Counted from the first letter of the stretch, positions 43,981 to 55,742 are shown. The stretch is 64,000 nucleotides of DNA from Cordylochernes scorpioides (GCA_030710605.1 CP092886.1:54439382-54503381); one strand, 5' to 3'. Numbers and translations: made by a program. Notes: generated from the sequence alone by a model not told the origin.

Positions 43981-44226
43981 TCCAAGGAATATCTGAGCAA
44001 CCTCCAAGGCCGTGGTAAATGGCGAATCAAACAAGACAATATCCAAATAGGTCAACTAGTTTACCTCAAAGAGGCTCAAATATCTCCACTTCACTGGCCT
44101 TTGGCTAGGATTCAAGAGATATTTCCAGGAGAGGACAAGAATGTCAGGGTAGTCCAGATAAAGACTTCAAAAGGAGTCTTCAAGAGACCCATTACAAAGC
44201 TGATTCCATTACCTTTCAAACAATGA
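43981..44226 (+). pseudogene. BEL-2 integrase C-terminal tail after nonsense codon
   Basis: In frame with the preceding ORF after its TAG. Includes the C-terminal BEL motifs PLARIQEIFPGED and RPITKLIPLPF, ending at TGA. Confidence 0.82.
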
Positions 44227-44337
44227 AAATTGTAATCTTAGCTACATAGTCGGAATCAATTAGTCCAGCATCTATACTATTGGAACTCTTTTTTTTATTT
44301 TTATTTTTTATTTTTATTTTCTGGTCATCTCTTCCCA

Positions 44338-44349
44338 GCCGGGGGAGTA
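44338..44349 (+). promoter_or_regulatory. Polypurine tract of BEL-2
   Basis: gccgggggagta directly precedes the 3' LTR. Confidence 0.78.
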
Positions 44350-44650
44350 TGTTGGATCCTGTGATATAATTTTGTAAGTCGGATTTTTCTTTAAATTAAA
44401 TTTTGTATTAAGCAATTTTTTAATTTTTATTCTTATATGTAAATAATTGTAAATCCTTTAAAATTTCAATTTTTGTATATTGTTGATGATTCAGTAAAAT
44501 ATGTAAATTTCTATCAGGCAAAGAAAAGACTCAATTTAGATAATTAATGTTGTAGCTACTCCTAACTCTAAAACTCAAATAAATCAAATAATTCAAGTCA
44601 AGTGGTAAAATGCTTCTTTATATCATTTACTGAACATTCAAGCCACAACA
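44350..44650 (+). repeat. BEL-2 3' LTR
   Basis: Partner of 39493-39793. Confidence 0.94.
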
Positions 44651-44655
44651 AGGCC

Positions 44656-44836
44656 CATGAAAGGACGACGTTACGCTACGGTTGACGAGATAAAGACGGC
44701 ATCGAAGGAGGAACTGAAAAAGATTTTAAAAAATGATTTTTTGAAGTGCTTCGAAGATTGGAAAAACCGTTGGCACAAGTGTATAATATCTCATTGGGAT
44801 TACTTTGAAGGGGACAAAATAGGTATTCATGAATAA
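44656..44836 (+). pseudogene. mariner transposase, 3' part
   Basis: Continues the transposase C-terminus after the BEL-2 target duplication (KGRRYATVDEIKTASKEEL, then NRWHKCI..GDYF-like end, TAA at 44834-44836). Confidence 0.88.
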
Positions 44837-44892
44837 ATAAATATTTTTTGAAAAAACACAAAAGTCGCGATACTTTTTTAACACACCTCGTA

Positions 44893-45414
44893 GATGTCAT
44901 AATTCAAAACTATGTAAATCAATACAATCAAAATTATGTAAATAAATTAGCCACGTTACAATATAAAGGAAGTTTTTATAATGAGGTTCCATCCTAATTA
45001 CCAGACATTTAGTGAAGCTTGTGGTGGATCAGACAAGAATTGTTTATTTAAAGGTTACATGGAGCCAGTAGGGGGTAATAGCTTTTCAAGGTTTTTAAAA
45101 GTACATTGAAGAATATTAACGCAGAAGATAATGATTAGAACGGCAGACATCCGGCACCTAAAAAGTCTTGAGATGGACAGAGTGGCAGCCCTTGCAGCTC
45201 CAGCAGGTAGTGAACTAAAGAAAGAATTCCGTCATTTCAGAAAGTGCAAACAGCAAGCACGGCGGGAGTTCAATCTCACGAGAACTTCAGACTTGATTTC
45301 AAATTAAAACCTTTCTTTACCATCTTGATAGAACACGATTGTATTTAAATCTATTTATAAGTTGTAACCACAACTTTCCACGCAAACAACGACGGCGTAA
45401 AATTATCTTTACTA
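44893..45414. other. Non-coding stretch, possibly the 5' LTR of the gypsy relic
   Basis: 44893-44894 hold the TC that would be the 5' end of the minus-strand Helitron-like element. The region just before the primer site at 45416 should include the gypsy 5' LTR, but no second LTR copy was found to define it. Confidence 0.35.
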
Positions 45415-45415
45415 T

Positions 45416-48400
45416 TGGTGTCAGAAGTGGAATTACAGTTAAGCTGTGTATGTGTTTTAAATTTCTGAAAATATTATTATTATGCTAAAACCTGGAGAAA
45501 ATGGAATACCTAAAGAAAATGTTCGGAAAGATGTCTATTGACACGAATAAAAAAATGGACTTGGTCAGAAAAGATATCTATGAAAGAAAACAGATTCACT
45601 GGAGTCTCGATTGAGAAGGTTTGAGAATAGTCTAGACGATGTTCATGTAGACACACAGCAATATTTAGAATAATGCCCAATTCTCTTCGGTTGGAAACTT
45701 ATGAATATTTTGCTAAAATTAAGCCTCCTACCTACGACGGATAGTCTTCGTGGAACTGTTTTAAGACTCATTTCGAAATGGTATCCTTGAGCAATCGTTG
45801 GAGCTCCAGTGAGAAGGCAATAAACTTCGCCGTATCGCTCCGCGGTTCAACCCCAGAGGTACTCCAATTCCTGCTACTAGAATAAATATTGGACTATGAA
45901 TGTCTTGTCTATACCCTGACTTTGAATCTCAGGAAGACGGGGAAATTAAAGGATAAATTTATAAGTTACAGTGAAAACATTAGATAAAATATAAACAAGT
46001 AAATAATTTTCTGAAATCAACCCCAGGGACCAGTGGCAAGGTCCCCTAAAGGTCCAATGACAACGATCTGCTGGAATTGCGGTAAACCAGGGCACATTAG
46101 GGCTAATTTCAGAGTGCGGCGGAAATCTTCGGAAAGGGAAAATACCATTCAAAAATATTCAGGAAACGAAAATTAGGCAGCCTTACGGGGCCGAGGCTGG
46201 CTATGCGAGGTGGTAGTGCCTCATGAAAAATGACCGGATTCTCGAGTCTCCGGGGGGGGGGGGGGGGGGGCTCCAATGAGCTGGCCACAGAAGGACTTTT
46301 CAATGGGATACTTTGTCGAATAGTGATTGATTCTGGCTCCAACGCCACCCTGCATTGGAAACAACTTGTTCAGCTACCTTGGTACCTCGATGACATCAAA
46401 TATGACTGTCTCGTCGGCTTGGACGTGCTGCGTAAATTTGGATTCAGCATCGCCTTCCAAAAAATTTACTCAAAGTTATGGGAGAAGAGATTCCACTAGT
46501 GGGCTCGGGGAGTTCGGAGGCCACAAGAAGTGATACTAAGATATAATTATAAAAATCTTCCAAAGAGCGAGTGCATTCTTGAATAATGTCTGACAGCTTC
46601 TCTAGGGGTACCTCAGCTGCTGATTTTGGATAAAATGCCCAGGAGTTTGAACAAAAAGGAGTTCTGTTAGCTTTGACTCTCTGTAGATCTAACCAACGCA
46701 ACATTCTGATTAGTGTTCAATCTTCTCGACTCGGCAGAAACCCTGGTAAAAGAGACTCAAATAGCTCTAGCTGAGCCTGTTACAAATGTGGGCCATTGCA
46801 CAACTGTCGAAAACTTTGATAAAAGCCCTTGCCAAGTTCAATCCAAGATCACCTACAGGGGCTATTAGAAGGAACGCTAGAGGGCTGAACTGGCAACAAC
46901 GAAAGAAGTTTACACGCCTTCTTTGCCAATATGGAGACGTAATCGCTACCAACCTCAATGGTGTTAGGCGGACGAATGTAACACGACATCGGAATGTTAC
47001 TGGAGGCGTTACTCTTGTCAAGCAGCTCCCAAGATGAGGCGGATTGACAAATTAATTTGAGAAATAGCCGAACAAAATGTCATCGAGCCCTCATGTAGTT
47101 CTTGGACATCTCCCATTGTGCTTGCAAAGGAAAATTATGGCTCTCCACGCTTCTGTGTAGATTTTCGACGGTTATATGATCTGACCAAATAGGATTCTTA
47201 CCCTTCTACCCCGAATTAATGCTACGCTCGACACTATATCCTGATCGCAATGGTTCTCTATTTTGGATTCCAAAAGAGGCTACTGACAAATCAGAATTCA
47301 CCTGGACATCAAAGAAAAGACAGGTTTCGTAGTAGGAAATAGGCTTTGGCAATTGACGGTGATGCTATTTAGACTATGCAAGGCCCCTGCTACCTTTGAG
47401 CGTCTGATGGAGACTGTGCTGCAAGGAATTCCTTGAGAGACGTGCCTAGTCCATCTTGATGACCTCTTATTGTGATGTGAAATAATTTTAGCAGCATCTA
47501 ATCAATCTTGAGAGAGTGCTACAAAAGGGTGATGGATAAACTGAAACAGGCCCTGTCTTCTCGGCCGATGCTGGCCTACCCTGATCCAGTCAAACAATTC
47601 ATTTTGGTCACAGATGCCAGCAACACTGGGATTGGAACCCTTCTCTTTAATATCAAGATAAAGTAGAACGTGTTATTGCTTACTTCAGTAAAACTCTGTT
47701 CAAACCTAAGATAAAATACTGTGCTAGAGAGTTGCTGGCATTCATCAAAGCGATTAAGCATTTCCCCCATATTCTATACGGACAGAGGTTTATTATTAGA
47801 ACAGATCATGCTGTTCCCTGATGGCTGTTGAACTTTAAGAGCCCAGAAGGACAGTTAGCTAGATGGATTCAGCGAATCCAAGAGTATGACATGGAGACAG
47901 CACGGAAAGGTAAACTCTCACGGAAACGCAGATGTTCTCTCAAGGCGACTATGCCCAGTGAAATGCAAACATTGTTCCTGGGTAGAGACACTAGTTGAGC
48001 GCAATATTCGTCAGCTTTCCCTCGCAGAAAAACTAATGGACCCTGTGGAGATAAGAAAAGCTCATCTTGAATATGCTGATCTTTGGTCTGTCATGAATTG
48101 TTTTTATTCTGGGGCCAATTGGCCAGCGTGTGAGGACTTTGCATCCAAGACTTATTGGTCTTTATTAGACTCACTAGAACTTCAAGGTGGTCTTCTCTAC
48201 CGTATATATGTGGGAGAGTGAAGAAGGTTAACACCTTGAATGGAAGGTGATCCTTCTCCAATCATGAATACCTTCCATCCTTAAAGATATGCACAATATC
48301 CTTAGCGGAGAACATTTTGGTATTGCAACGAACTTAGAAAAGTAAAAGAACGCTTTTGCTGGACTGAGTGCCTAGCCAGTGTTGAAAAATAAGTACGGCG

Positions 48401-48957
48401 ATGTACTGAATGTGCTTCCAGAAAAGGGGCCAAAGACAAGATCGAGAGCCAAGCTCAAGACAATGTGGGAACTTGTTTGAGAGGATCGCTTTCTACATCA
48501 TGGATTCATTGCCTAGAAGTGACAAGGGGTACCGCTATATTCTAGATGCAATGGATTATTTCACCAAATAGCCAAAAGCACACACATATTTCCGATTTCT
48601 GATGAAGAAGCTGAGGCATTTACTGAAACCTTGATAGGTTCGGTGTCCTCATGCAGATCAACAAGGATCAAGGGATAAAGATCGAGTCGATACTTTTTGC
48701 GCAAATGTGCAAACTTATCGGAAGTCATAAGACAATGACCACGCCCTTACATCCTAAGTCTGATCAAGGCATGATCAAAAGATTTCATAGAATCCTAAAG
48801 AGTCAACTTAATCTCTTCATCGACCAGGGACTAGGACAGTCAACTGCCTTTCCATGAAACCACAGGTTACTCACCAGACAAGATACTCTTTGGCAGGGAA
48901 TTGAAGCATCCCATTTGTCGACCGACTACACTCAAGACTCGAAAAAGTGTATCGATG
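45416..48957 (+). pseudogene. Decayed gypsy-like (Ty3 group) retrotransposon
   Basis: Starts with primer site TGGTGTCAGAAGTGG. Conceptual reading across many stops and frameshifts gives a gag N-terminus near 45500, a zinc knuckle CWNCGKPGHIRANF (46072; last Cys lost), an aspartic protease VIDSGSN with a later LVGLDVLRKFG (46319-46450), RT pieces GFVVGNRLWQLTVM and VHLDDLL (47330-47470), RNase H pieces ILVTDASNTGIG and CARELLAFIKAIKHF (47605-47760), and integrase pieces including HPKSDQGMIKRFHRILKSQ (48740-48810). The RT-RNase H-integrase order is that of the gypsy group. No 3' LTR was found. A run of ~19 G at 46252-46270 lies before the protease. Confidence 0.85.
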
Positions 48958-48959
48958 GG

Positions 48960-50880
48960 CTAGAGAGAAACTGGAAATTGTGAGTGATACGAGGCGTTGG
49001 TCTCCTGAATAAAGGTGACGTCTACGCGATGTAGATGCAGGAAGTGACAGAGCTCAATGCTCCTCTCACGAGCGGCGAGCCCGCGGGCATTGAAGGATGG
49101 CAGACGGAAGCACTTTGAGCGCTCCTGGTCTGGTAATGAACTTCTGATAGGCATTTGTAAATGGCAGAATTGGAATTGGGAAGGGTGTTTAACAGCTTCT
49201 GGGCAACCCTGTTGAACGCGGTCTTCTGCTCACTCCCGATCTTGTTCTGATGAAGGCTAGCGCCTCCAAGACTTCGCCTTTTTCGAGCCCTTGGAGCCAA
49301 GACTAGTCTAGGATGTTGTTGGGGATGCACTCAAGGAGATCGGTGAATTGCTGCCGGGTCTTGGAGGAGATCCCTGAGGGGGTCGACACTAGGATCTCCT
49401 CGTCCATCTGCACAGATGGGGCCTGTTCTTTTTGGGGTGCAGGCACCTGAGCAACCTGTGGAGTGGGTTCCATTGCATCCTCGATGACTGCGGGAGGTGG
49501 GACAGCGACTGCAGCTGGAGGCACAAGACTGAGGGGAGCCGTGGGTGCAGTGGGCGCAGTGCCAGGCTTGTCTGCCCTGGTATTGGAGGGCGCTTGCTCT
49601 GATGCATCTCCAGGCCTTTTGGGAGTCAGGCATTTTGGCCCTATGGTGCCCCTGCCTCTGTCAACCATGAAACCTTAACTCCATACACAAGCCAGCAGGA
49701 TCTCCCCTCTGTATTTTATGTTGAGACACATTGGCAGACTTAGCACCTTCACACCCTCATTTAAAAGGATAAACAGTTCTTGGTGTCAATCGTTTACTGT
49801 GAATCCCCCAATGTTGAGGAGCAGCGGGGTGATAGATGTGATCTGTTCGTAAGGTCTCAGGGCAACGATAACCTCTGCATCCTCTACAAAAAAGGCAGGT
49901 TACCACCGATCATCTCCACCCATCTGAAGGAGGTGAAGGTCCTGAGCAGGGTTTCCTTGATTACAAGGCTTTCCTTGATGAGGCGTTCTACAAGGACCTT
50001 GGTCACAAGGCCCACCAGGACGTGGCCATTCATCTTGGTGAGCTGTATGATGTTGTTTCCTCCCACCAGTTTTCCACCACCCGAAGATACTGGAGCTGAC
50101 TGAACTCAGGGCAGTGCTCGACCTAGACTCACTGGTCCATGGTGCCTGTGGCCTGCTGGGCTCTTATTCCCGCGATGGTCTTGCGTGTCACCTTAATCTC
50201 TTAGGCAAGCGGGTGACGCTTGGGTGGAAGTCTGTCCCGGGTGGCGTTGCCGCTCCTCTGAGCTAGTGCGGCAATGCTTGACTGCATCGTCGGAGCCTGC
50301 TGTTAAGCCAATGTCCTTCACCTTTTCCACTCAACCTTGGTGAAGGGAGCAGGCTCATTGGTGATATTTTGGTGCTCCATGGCCTCAACCCAGTTCAAGA
50401 TCCGAACACCATCAGCGCTTGTAGCCATAGTTGGAAGGCAGAAGCTATCAGCTGCTGCCAAATTTGCATGCCTATCGCCAGCAATAGGCAGATTTGCATA
50501 GGTATTATTTTCTCTTTTATCAATGGATTTCTCCATTAAATCTTCCTTTGCTGGTTTCTCAGTATGCTATGTACAATGACTATGTACATGCTGCCTTAGC
50601 CACCGCTGCATAATTTGATGGAAGATTGTCTACGGGTCACCAGCGATACCACGCATTTCATGATCTTCGGTGTGAAAAGGTAGATCACATGCTTCACCAT
50701 TGAGGAGATGGTGATGGCGTGGTCCTCAAGGCCCACTGCGAAGATCCAGGACTGTAGGTCCGGTGGCCACCTCATGATGGAGAACGTCTCATGAATGAGA
50801 GGGTGGATGCCACTGCAGGACTGGTAACAATGGGCCAGTGACAGGTCGCTGAAGCTGCAGGAGTAGTACTTCTGTCCTTA
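48960..50880 (-). pseudogene. Decayed LINE: ORF1 fragments and start of endonuclease
   Basis: On the minus strand the piece at 48960-49154 contains FNARGLAARERSIELCHFL then VDVTFIQET, the opening of an APE-type endonuclease. Upstream, 49303-49668 is a Pro/Ala-rich segment (VPPAAVAVPPPAVIED), 49884-50066 has GLVTKVLVERLIKESLVIKE, and 50318-50536 and about 50590-50880 hold further GC-richer broken frames. This is consistent with a long ORF1 ahead of ORF2. It is 3'-truncated at about 48960 against the gypsy relic. Family not assigned. Confidence 0.6.
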
Positions 50881-50995
50881 CTGCCAAGCCCTCCCAATAT
50901 TTTTCATCGCAGTAGTTCTGTATCTAAAAGAAACATTTGTGCTTAAATGCTCTCAATGCCTATATATAGATGGCGCATTATTCCTTTATAATAAT
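50881..50995. repeat. Copy of the gatggcgcg short-element family
   Basis: Contains gccaagccctcccaatattt, catcgcagta, taaaagaaacatttgtgct and the boundary tatagatggcgcattattcc, as at 29941-30280. Confidence 0.65.
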
Positions 50996-51390
50996 TTATG
51001 CCTAACTGGCCTTGTTCTTATAGTTTGTGGAAGAGCTTTGCTCAAGGCAAATATTTATATGCAATTATACTGTCCTAAAAGCTTATGAAAATGAGTTGAC
51101 ACATAGAGAATAATAAACATTAAATCAGTTTAGACGATATTCATTTCAAAAATGGTGCTTTGTCATCTAAAAAGAGTGTTTGAGCCTCTCAGGGCAAACT
51201 TTTTCATATATATATATAATAATAAAAGCCTATTTTGGATCAATAGTATATTTATTTTAAGTCAATATTTCAATGAAGCTGTTCACCCATCTTCTGAGAT
51301 TCAACCCCTGTAAGCTTATCGTCTATGTAATGCATGAGAATTATTTTCAACATATTTTATTTATGTAACAAAAGAAGCACCTCTCTTAAA
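50996..51390. other. Non-coding stretch
   Basis: No gene. Mildly AT-rich. Confidence 0.4.
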
Positions 51391-51545
51391 ATGCATTAAA
51401 ACAATGAATTTTGTTTATCAGCTCAGTACAAAATGTAAAGGTGGTGATAATGAGCCACAATACCAGTTTTAGCAAATTCAGACAAAATTCAACCTGTATA
51501 CCATGGCCCCAGGCTATGACCCTGATCATTACAGGGGAATACTTT
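51391..51545. repeat. Second hammerhead-associated family, copy
   Basis: aagaagcacctctcttaaaa, tttatcagctcagtacaaaa and cagttttagcaaattcagac lead into the ribozyme remnant. It is related to 10.1-10.4 kb (inverted on one side) and 20.3 kb. Confidence 0.6.
51493..51535 (-). ncRNA. Decayed hammerhead ribozyme
   Basis: Minus strand: stem I CCTGTA/TACAGG is perfect and the GTA cleavage triplet remains, but the core reads ATGATCA instead of CTGATGA and the GAAA box is lost (ggggcc). Predicted inactive. Confidence 0.5.
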
Positions 51546-51634
51546 GGGGAATCATAACATCCTTCATTAGGAATTATAAGTTAAATCTCCTAAAATATGT
51601 ATATGCTGGTGAAGTGGCAACTCCAATTTTCAGA

Positions 51635-51734
51635 NNNNNNNNNNNNNNNNNNNNNNNNNNNNNNNNNNNNNNNNNNNNNNNNNNNNNNNNNNNNNNNNNN
51701 NNNNNNNNNNNNNNNNNNNNNNNNNNNNNNNNNN
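51635..51734. other. Assembly gap (100 N)
   Basis: Exactly 100 unresolved bases, the conventional size for a gap of unknown length. Homology to the left duplication arm begins at the next base. Confidence 0.99.
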
Positions 51735-52292
51735 ATATTACTCTTTTTATTGACTTAAAAATGCTTTTTGATCATTCAGCTACTTCAGCTATAAGAACCA
51801 ATATTACAAACAGATGGGCCAATGGGCTATCAAATTCTCTCTGTGCTGGACAACATCTTGATAACTCATATCGACAATCAGATCATTGTAACTTATATAT
51901 TAAAATAATTCTCTGGAAATGGAACACGTAGATGAAAATTTTTGAAACAGTGAAATCAGCCACACACACATATAAGCTTAACTTTCTTAAACATAACTTA
52001 TTATCACATATGAACTTTTACTTATGAAATGAAACTAAATAATTAATTTGCCTTGTTGTGAGTTGATATAAATAATGAGTAGTTGCTCTTTAATAAATAG
52101 TATTATTTATTGAATATATAAAAAGAGCAATACATGTATATATACATAGAGAGAAGTTAAATAAACACATGGTTTCTAACTAAGAGTATGTGATAAACAG
52201 TGTCCAAACATATTCTGTTACAACAGCCTTCGTAGATATAAACCTAGCCAAAATTAATAGTGAAATAAGAACCACAGAGAGGGCATATATAT

Positions 52293-52565
52293 TGTGGTGT
52301 GTCGATTTATTAAATCTAGCGATGGCCCAGAAAAGTATTTCAAATTTAGTGTTTATTAATATTACGCATTAGCTACATTTTTATAGGAAGTCGATAAAGG
52401 AAGACAAAAGGACAACACTCTAGAATGTCCATTGGGTTCTCATTGACTTGCCGCGTCGCGCCACGCAGCGGTGGTCATCTCCCATTTCCAGGCCCCGCTT
52501 GTATATTTGCTGACGGCGTGGTCTGTCATCCCAGCAGGCTGGATGGAAGTCTCTCGGCCCCCGCA
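52293..52565 (-). repeat. Solo LTR, right-arm copy
   Basis: Inverse copy of 26888-27169 with scattered substitutions and small deletions (tgtggtgtgtcg to gcccccgca). Confidence 0.75.
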
Positions 52566-53333
52566 ATATAAATGTGAATAATGAATATTATTAATGTTAA
52601 CAAAGTATTTCAATAGGAAAGTTTAAAACTACTTTATTTTCTAAAAATACTACGATAAAATAATATACAATCGAATATGCCAGCATGAATTCTAATGGGC
52701 GATGCCGTTATATATGGAAGTCAGGGATAGTTGCTTCCATTGCCGATTGATTTCCAAAAAGGGAAGTAATGTAAGTAGAGCTTGACCAATGTGAAATGTT
52801 AAGCTAATTGCGACGCCACGTGGAGAACGAGGATAGATTTTATTGCCCCACCTCATTCATTTTCTAGTTAACGCGTGGTGAATATGTGGAGGATTTACTT
52901 CTTTGTTCTCACCTTGATCAGAGGTAGGTGTTCGGGTTTATTTATATATTCCTGGTTTAAATAATTTCTTTATTGAGTATAAATTACATTTTGCGTTATT
53001 TGTTCTTACTCCGCTCTATTATAGGTCGCGGATTTTCTAATTTTGGCCTTTTTGGTGAAAAAACTTTTTTAAACAACATATTTTTGTGCTCTCATGCAGA
53101 AAACCTTTTAGCCAATTTTATTATAGTGTTGATTGAATGAGAGAAATAAAAATTTTAGAGGTATAATAATGTGATAAATAACTAAAGATTTATTATATAA
53201 ATAGGTTTCAACTTCATAAGACCGTTAAAATTAATAATAATAGAAACGGTGCTTATAGTTTAACAACGGGATTCAATCGGTGATAGGAGGCGGGTCCCCC
53301 TGGAACCTTGATCACTCCAATTTACATATTATA
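52566..53333. other. Right-arm non-coding stretch
   Basis: Inverse of 26118-26887. The frame seen at 26594 in the left arm is altered here, which argues against a conserved exon. Confidence 0.45.
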
Positions 53334-53545
53334 CTCATAGACAAAACTTGAGGAAGTTTAATATTTTGATGTCGCCTCTCGTCTGTTTTTTTTTTTTGAA
53401 GGAGACAGAGGCAATTTTGTTCACATTTGGTTATCTCGTGTGTCTTCAATAAAGGTCACTGCGTATCAAAAATTTTCAGAGGTTTAGTCTGAATCCCGAT
53501 ATACATGCTAAAAGGTACAACTTCCTTAAGTTTTGTCCATGAGTG
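53334..53545. mobile_element. Tc1/mariner-like MITE, right-arm copy
   Basis: Intact 212-bp copy with ctcatagacaaaacttgagg and cctta.gttttgtccatgag ends and TA flanks (53332-53333, 53546-53547). It is the best empty-site reference for the insertion at 12651-12852. Confidence 0.85.
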
Positions 53546-53604
53546 TACGTATGAAAGTATAAAATATGGTATATGATCTTGCTCTGCATCACCTGGATTT
53601 CTTG

Positions 53605-54620
53605 TCTGATTGTTGCCTACTTATAAATTATTGTCTGATTGTTGCCTACTTATATACTTCTTGTCTGTTTGTCGCCTACTTATAAATTTTTGTTTGATTG
53701 TTGCCTACTTATATACTTTTGTTTGATTGTTGTCTACTTATATACTTCTTGTCTGTTTGTTGCCTACTTATATACTTATTGTCTGAATGTTGCCTACTTA
53801 TATACTTATTGTCTGCTTGCCGCCTACTTATATACTTCTTGTCTGTTTGTCGCCTACTCATATACTTCTTGTCTGCTTGTTGCCTACTTATATACTTATT
53901 GTCTGAATGTTGCCTACGTATATACTTATTGTCTGCTTGTCGCCTACTTATATACTTCTTGTCTGATTGTTGCCTACTTATATACTTCTTGTCTGCTTGT
54001 TGCCTACTTATATACTTCTTGTCTGCTTGTTGCCTACTTATATACTTCTTGTCTGCTTGTTGCATACTTATATACTTATTGTCTGAATGTTGCCTACTTA
54101 TATACTTATTTAAGACGAATAATCCTTTCAATATATTATAATAACGATTAGATTCGATAAGGATAAGTTTCTTTATTTGTAAAATTAATTCGTGCTTTCG
54201 GGCGCAAGCTGCCCTTCTACAGGAATAAAGGATACAATTTCAAATAAATGTTTATTTAAAATTGTATCCTTTATTCCTGTAGAAGGGCAGCTTGCGCCCG
54301 AAAGCTCGAATTAATTTTACAAATAAAGAAACTTATCCTTATCGAATCTAATCGTTATTATATTATATACTTATTGTCTGCTTGTCGCCTACTTATATAC
54401 TTCTTGTCTGATTGTTGCCTACTTATATAGTTATTGTCTGCTTGTCGCCTACTTATATACTTCTTGTCTGCTTGTTGCCTACTTATATACTTCTTGTCTG
54501 ATTGTTGCCTACTTATATATCTTTCTTGTCTGCTTGGTATGTACTTCTTGTCTGCCTGTTGCCCACTTATATACTTCTTCTTGCCTACTTATATACTTCT
54601 TGTCTACTTGTATAATGTGC
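53605..54620. repeat. 30-bp minisatellite, right-arm array
   Basis: Unit tgcctacttatatacttctt with gtctgattgt (or gtctgcttgt and similar), the complement of the left-arm unit, about 24 copies. It is interrupted by the foldback at 54135-54365 and becomes irregular after 54510. Confidence 0.95.
54135..54365. mobile_element. Foldback element inserted in the minisatellite
   Basis: Arms of about 105 bp (aacgattagattcgataagg onwards) are reverse complements around tttcaaataaatgtttattt. Inner motif ctttcgggcgcaagctgccc with ttctacagga. It is absent from the left-arm array, so it inserted after the duplication. Confidence 0.88.
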
Positions 54621-54918
54621 CTATAGTCTCTCTACTTAGCGAACATTTTTATCCAGTTAATACGTAAAAATATAGGAGCTAAATTTATTATTTTATATAT
54701 AATTGCCGAGACGCACACACATCAGTTAAGGCATCAAGTTAGAGATCAAAAAGATTCGGATTCGATTATTTACTAATAATTGGAAGGTTAACTATCGCAA
54801 AACGAATTTTCGTGACATAATTAAATAGTGTTTTTCACCGTAAGAACAAATGCGTTGAAATGTACCGCGAAAAATACATAACTTAAAAATTCAAAACAAA
54901 TAAAAAGATTCGCCAATA
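54621..54918. other. Right-arm non-coding stretch
   Basis: Inverse of about 24110-24420; no gene. Confidence 0.45.
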
Positions 54919-54923
54919 GAAAC

Positions 54924-55212
54924 TGAATCGAACTGGCTTTGGCCTCCTGGCACTAAGGAGGAATCACCGCCTAATTCTTATTTTAACGCTGGTTTTAATT
55001 ATATGCTTCTTGACTCAGCGAGCTATAACTCCTTCAAACTTGAATAACTGCTATTGTCTCGTCTCACTAACTCTAATGACTCAACCACGTATACTTTAAT
55101 AACTCTCTTTATTTTCTAAAATCAAGATTATATACATTTCTAAAATTTACATAATTTAACAATAATTAACAAAAGTAAATTCTAACAATTTTGCATATTT
55201 AAGGCTGGAACA
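54924..55212 (-). repeat. BEL-3 3' LTR
   Basis: 289 bp, tgaatcgaac to ggctggaaca. Confidence 0.95.
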
Positions 55213-55742
55213 TACTCCCCCCGGCCGCTGAACCCTGGTTCAGATTTGAAGGGAAGCGGAGCCAACTTCGTAATAGGTCGTAGGTAGACTCCGGTAGCAG
55301 CCCGAACTTGGGCAACTCGCACCTTCTGGTCAGAGCCCGGATATACCTCGAGGATCCTGGCCAGACGCCACTGTAGAGGTGGAAGGTTATCTTCTTTTAT
55401 TAGCACTAACTGATTAGGCTTCAGATTGTCTTGTGACAACCTCCATTTATTTCTCTGTTGCAAAGAGTTGATGTACTCTCTTGTCCATCTTGACCAGAAC
55501 GAGTTCCTCAGACCCTGTACCAGATTCCATCTTGACCGTAAATCTACTCGCTCATAATTTTGCAATCCTGGGTCCTCAATCAGAGGGGAGCCAATCAAGA
55601 AATGTCCCGGAGTCAAAGCTCGAAGATCGTTAGGGTCGGGACTTAACTCTACTAACGGTCTTGATGGCTTTACTCTATCAGCAGGCAAATTCCCCATAAT
55701 TTGTACTGCAGTTTTTGCCCTGAATCTGAAGCAGGTTATACA
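55182..55742 (-). pseudogene. BEL-3 integrase remnant and C-terminus
   Basis: Follows, in the same frame, the TAG that ends the main ORF. It carries the segment just after the zinc region (MGNLPADRVKPSRP) and then jumps to the sequence that follows the catalytic core (SPDPNDLRALTPGHFLIGS), ending with ITKLAPLPF. The DDE core, about 150 codons in BEL-2, is absent. In BEL-2 both breakpoints fall at SRP-containing words, suggesting deletion between short repeats. The frame runs on into the 3' LTR. Confidence 0.9.
55213..55227 (-). promoter_or_regulatory. Polypurine tract of BEL-3
   Basis: Minus strand cggccggggggagta next to the 3' LTR. Confidence 0.78.

Larger units (their letters stand above)
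39493..44650 (+). mobile_element. BEL-2: BEL/Pao element lacking reverse transcriptase
   Basis: LTRs 39493-39793 and 44350-44650 are both 301 bp with about five differences by eye. The target duplication is aggcc (39488-39492 and 44651-44655). A primer binding site, one long gag-pol frame, a nonsense codon near the end of integrase and a polypurine tract follow in order. It interrupts the mariner transposase. Confidence 0.95.
38574..44890 (+). mobile_element. mariner transposon split by BEL-2
   Basis: Terminal inverted repeats cgaggtgtgttcaaaaagta and its near-complement (44862-44890) are flanked by TA (38572-38573 and 44891-44892). Without BEL-2 (39493-44650 plus 5-bp duplication) the mariner is about 1.15 kb, shorter than the usual ~1.3 kb because of an internal deletion. 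It inserted at the very 5' end of the Helitron-like element. Confidence 0.92.

Noticed and set aside
46228-46499. Separate small gene beside the G-run
   Set aside because: The protease motif VIDSGSN and following LVGLDVLRKFG place it in the decayed gypsy pol. The G-run itself may be a sequencing or assembly error.
51503-51931. 142-codon plus frame spanning the N gap
   Set aside because: It is translated through 100 unknown bases; both sides are repeat sequence.
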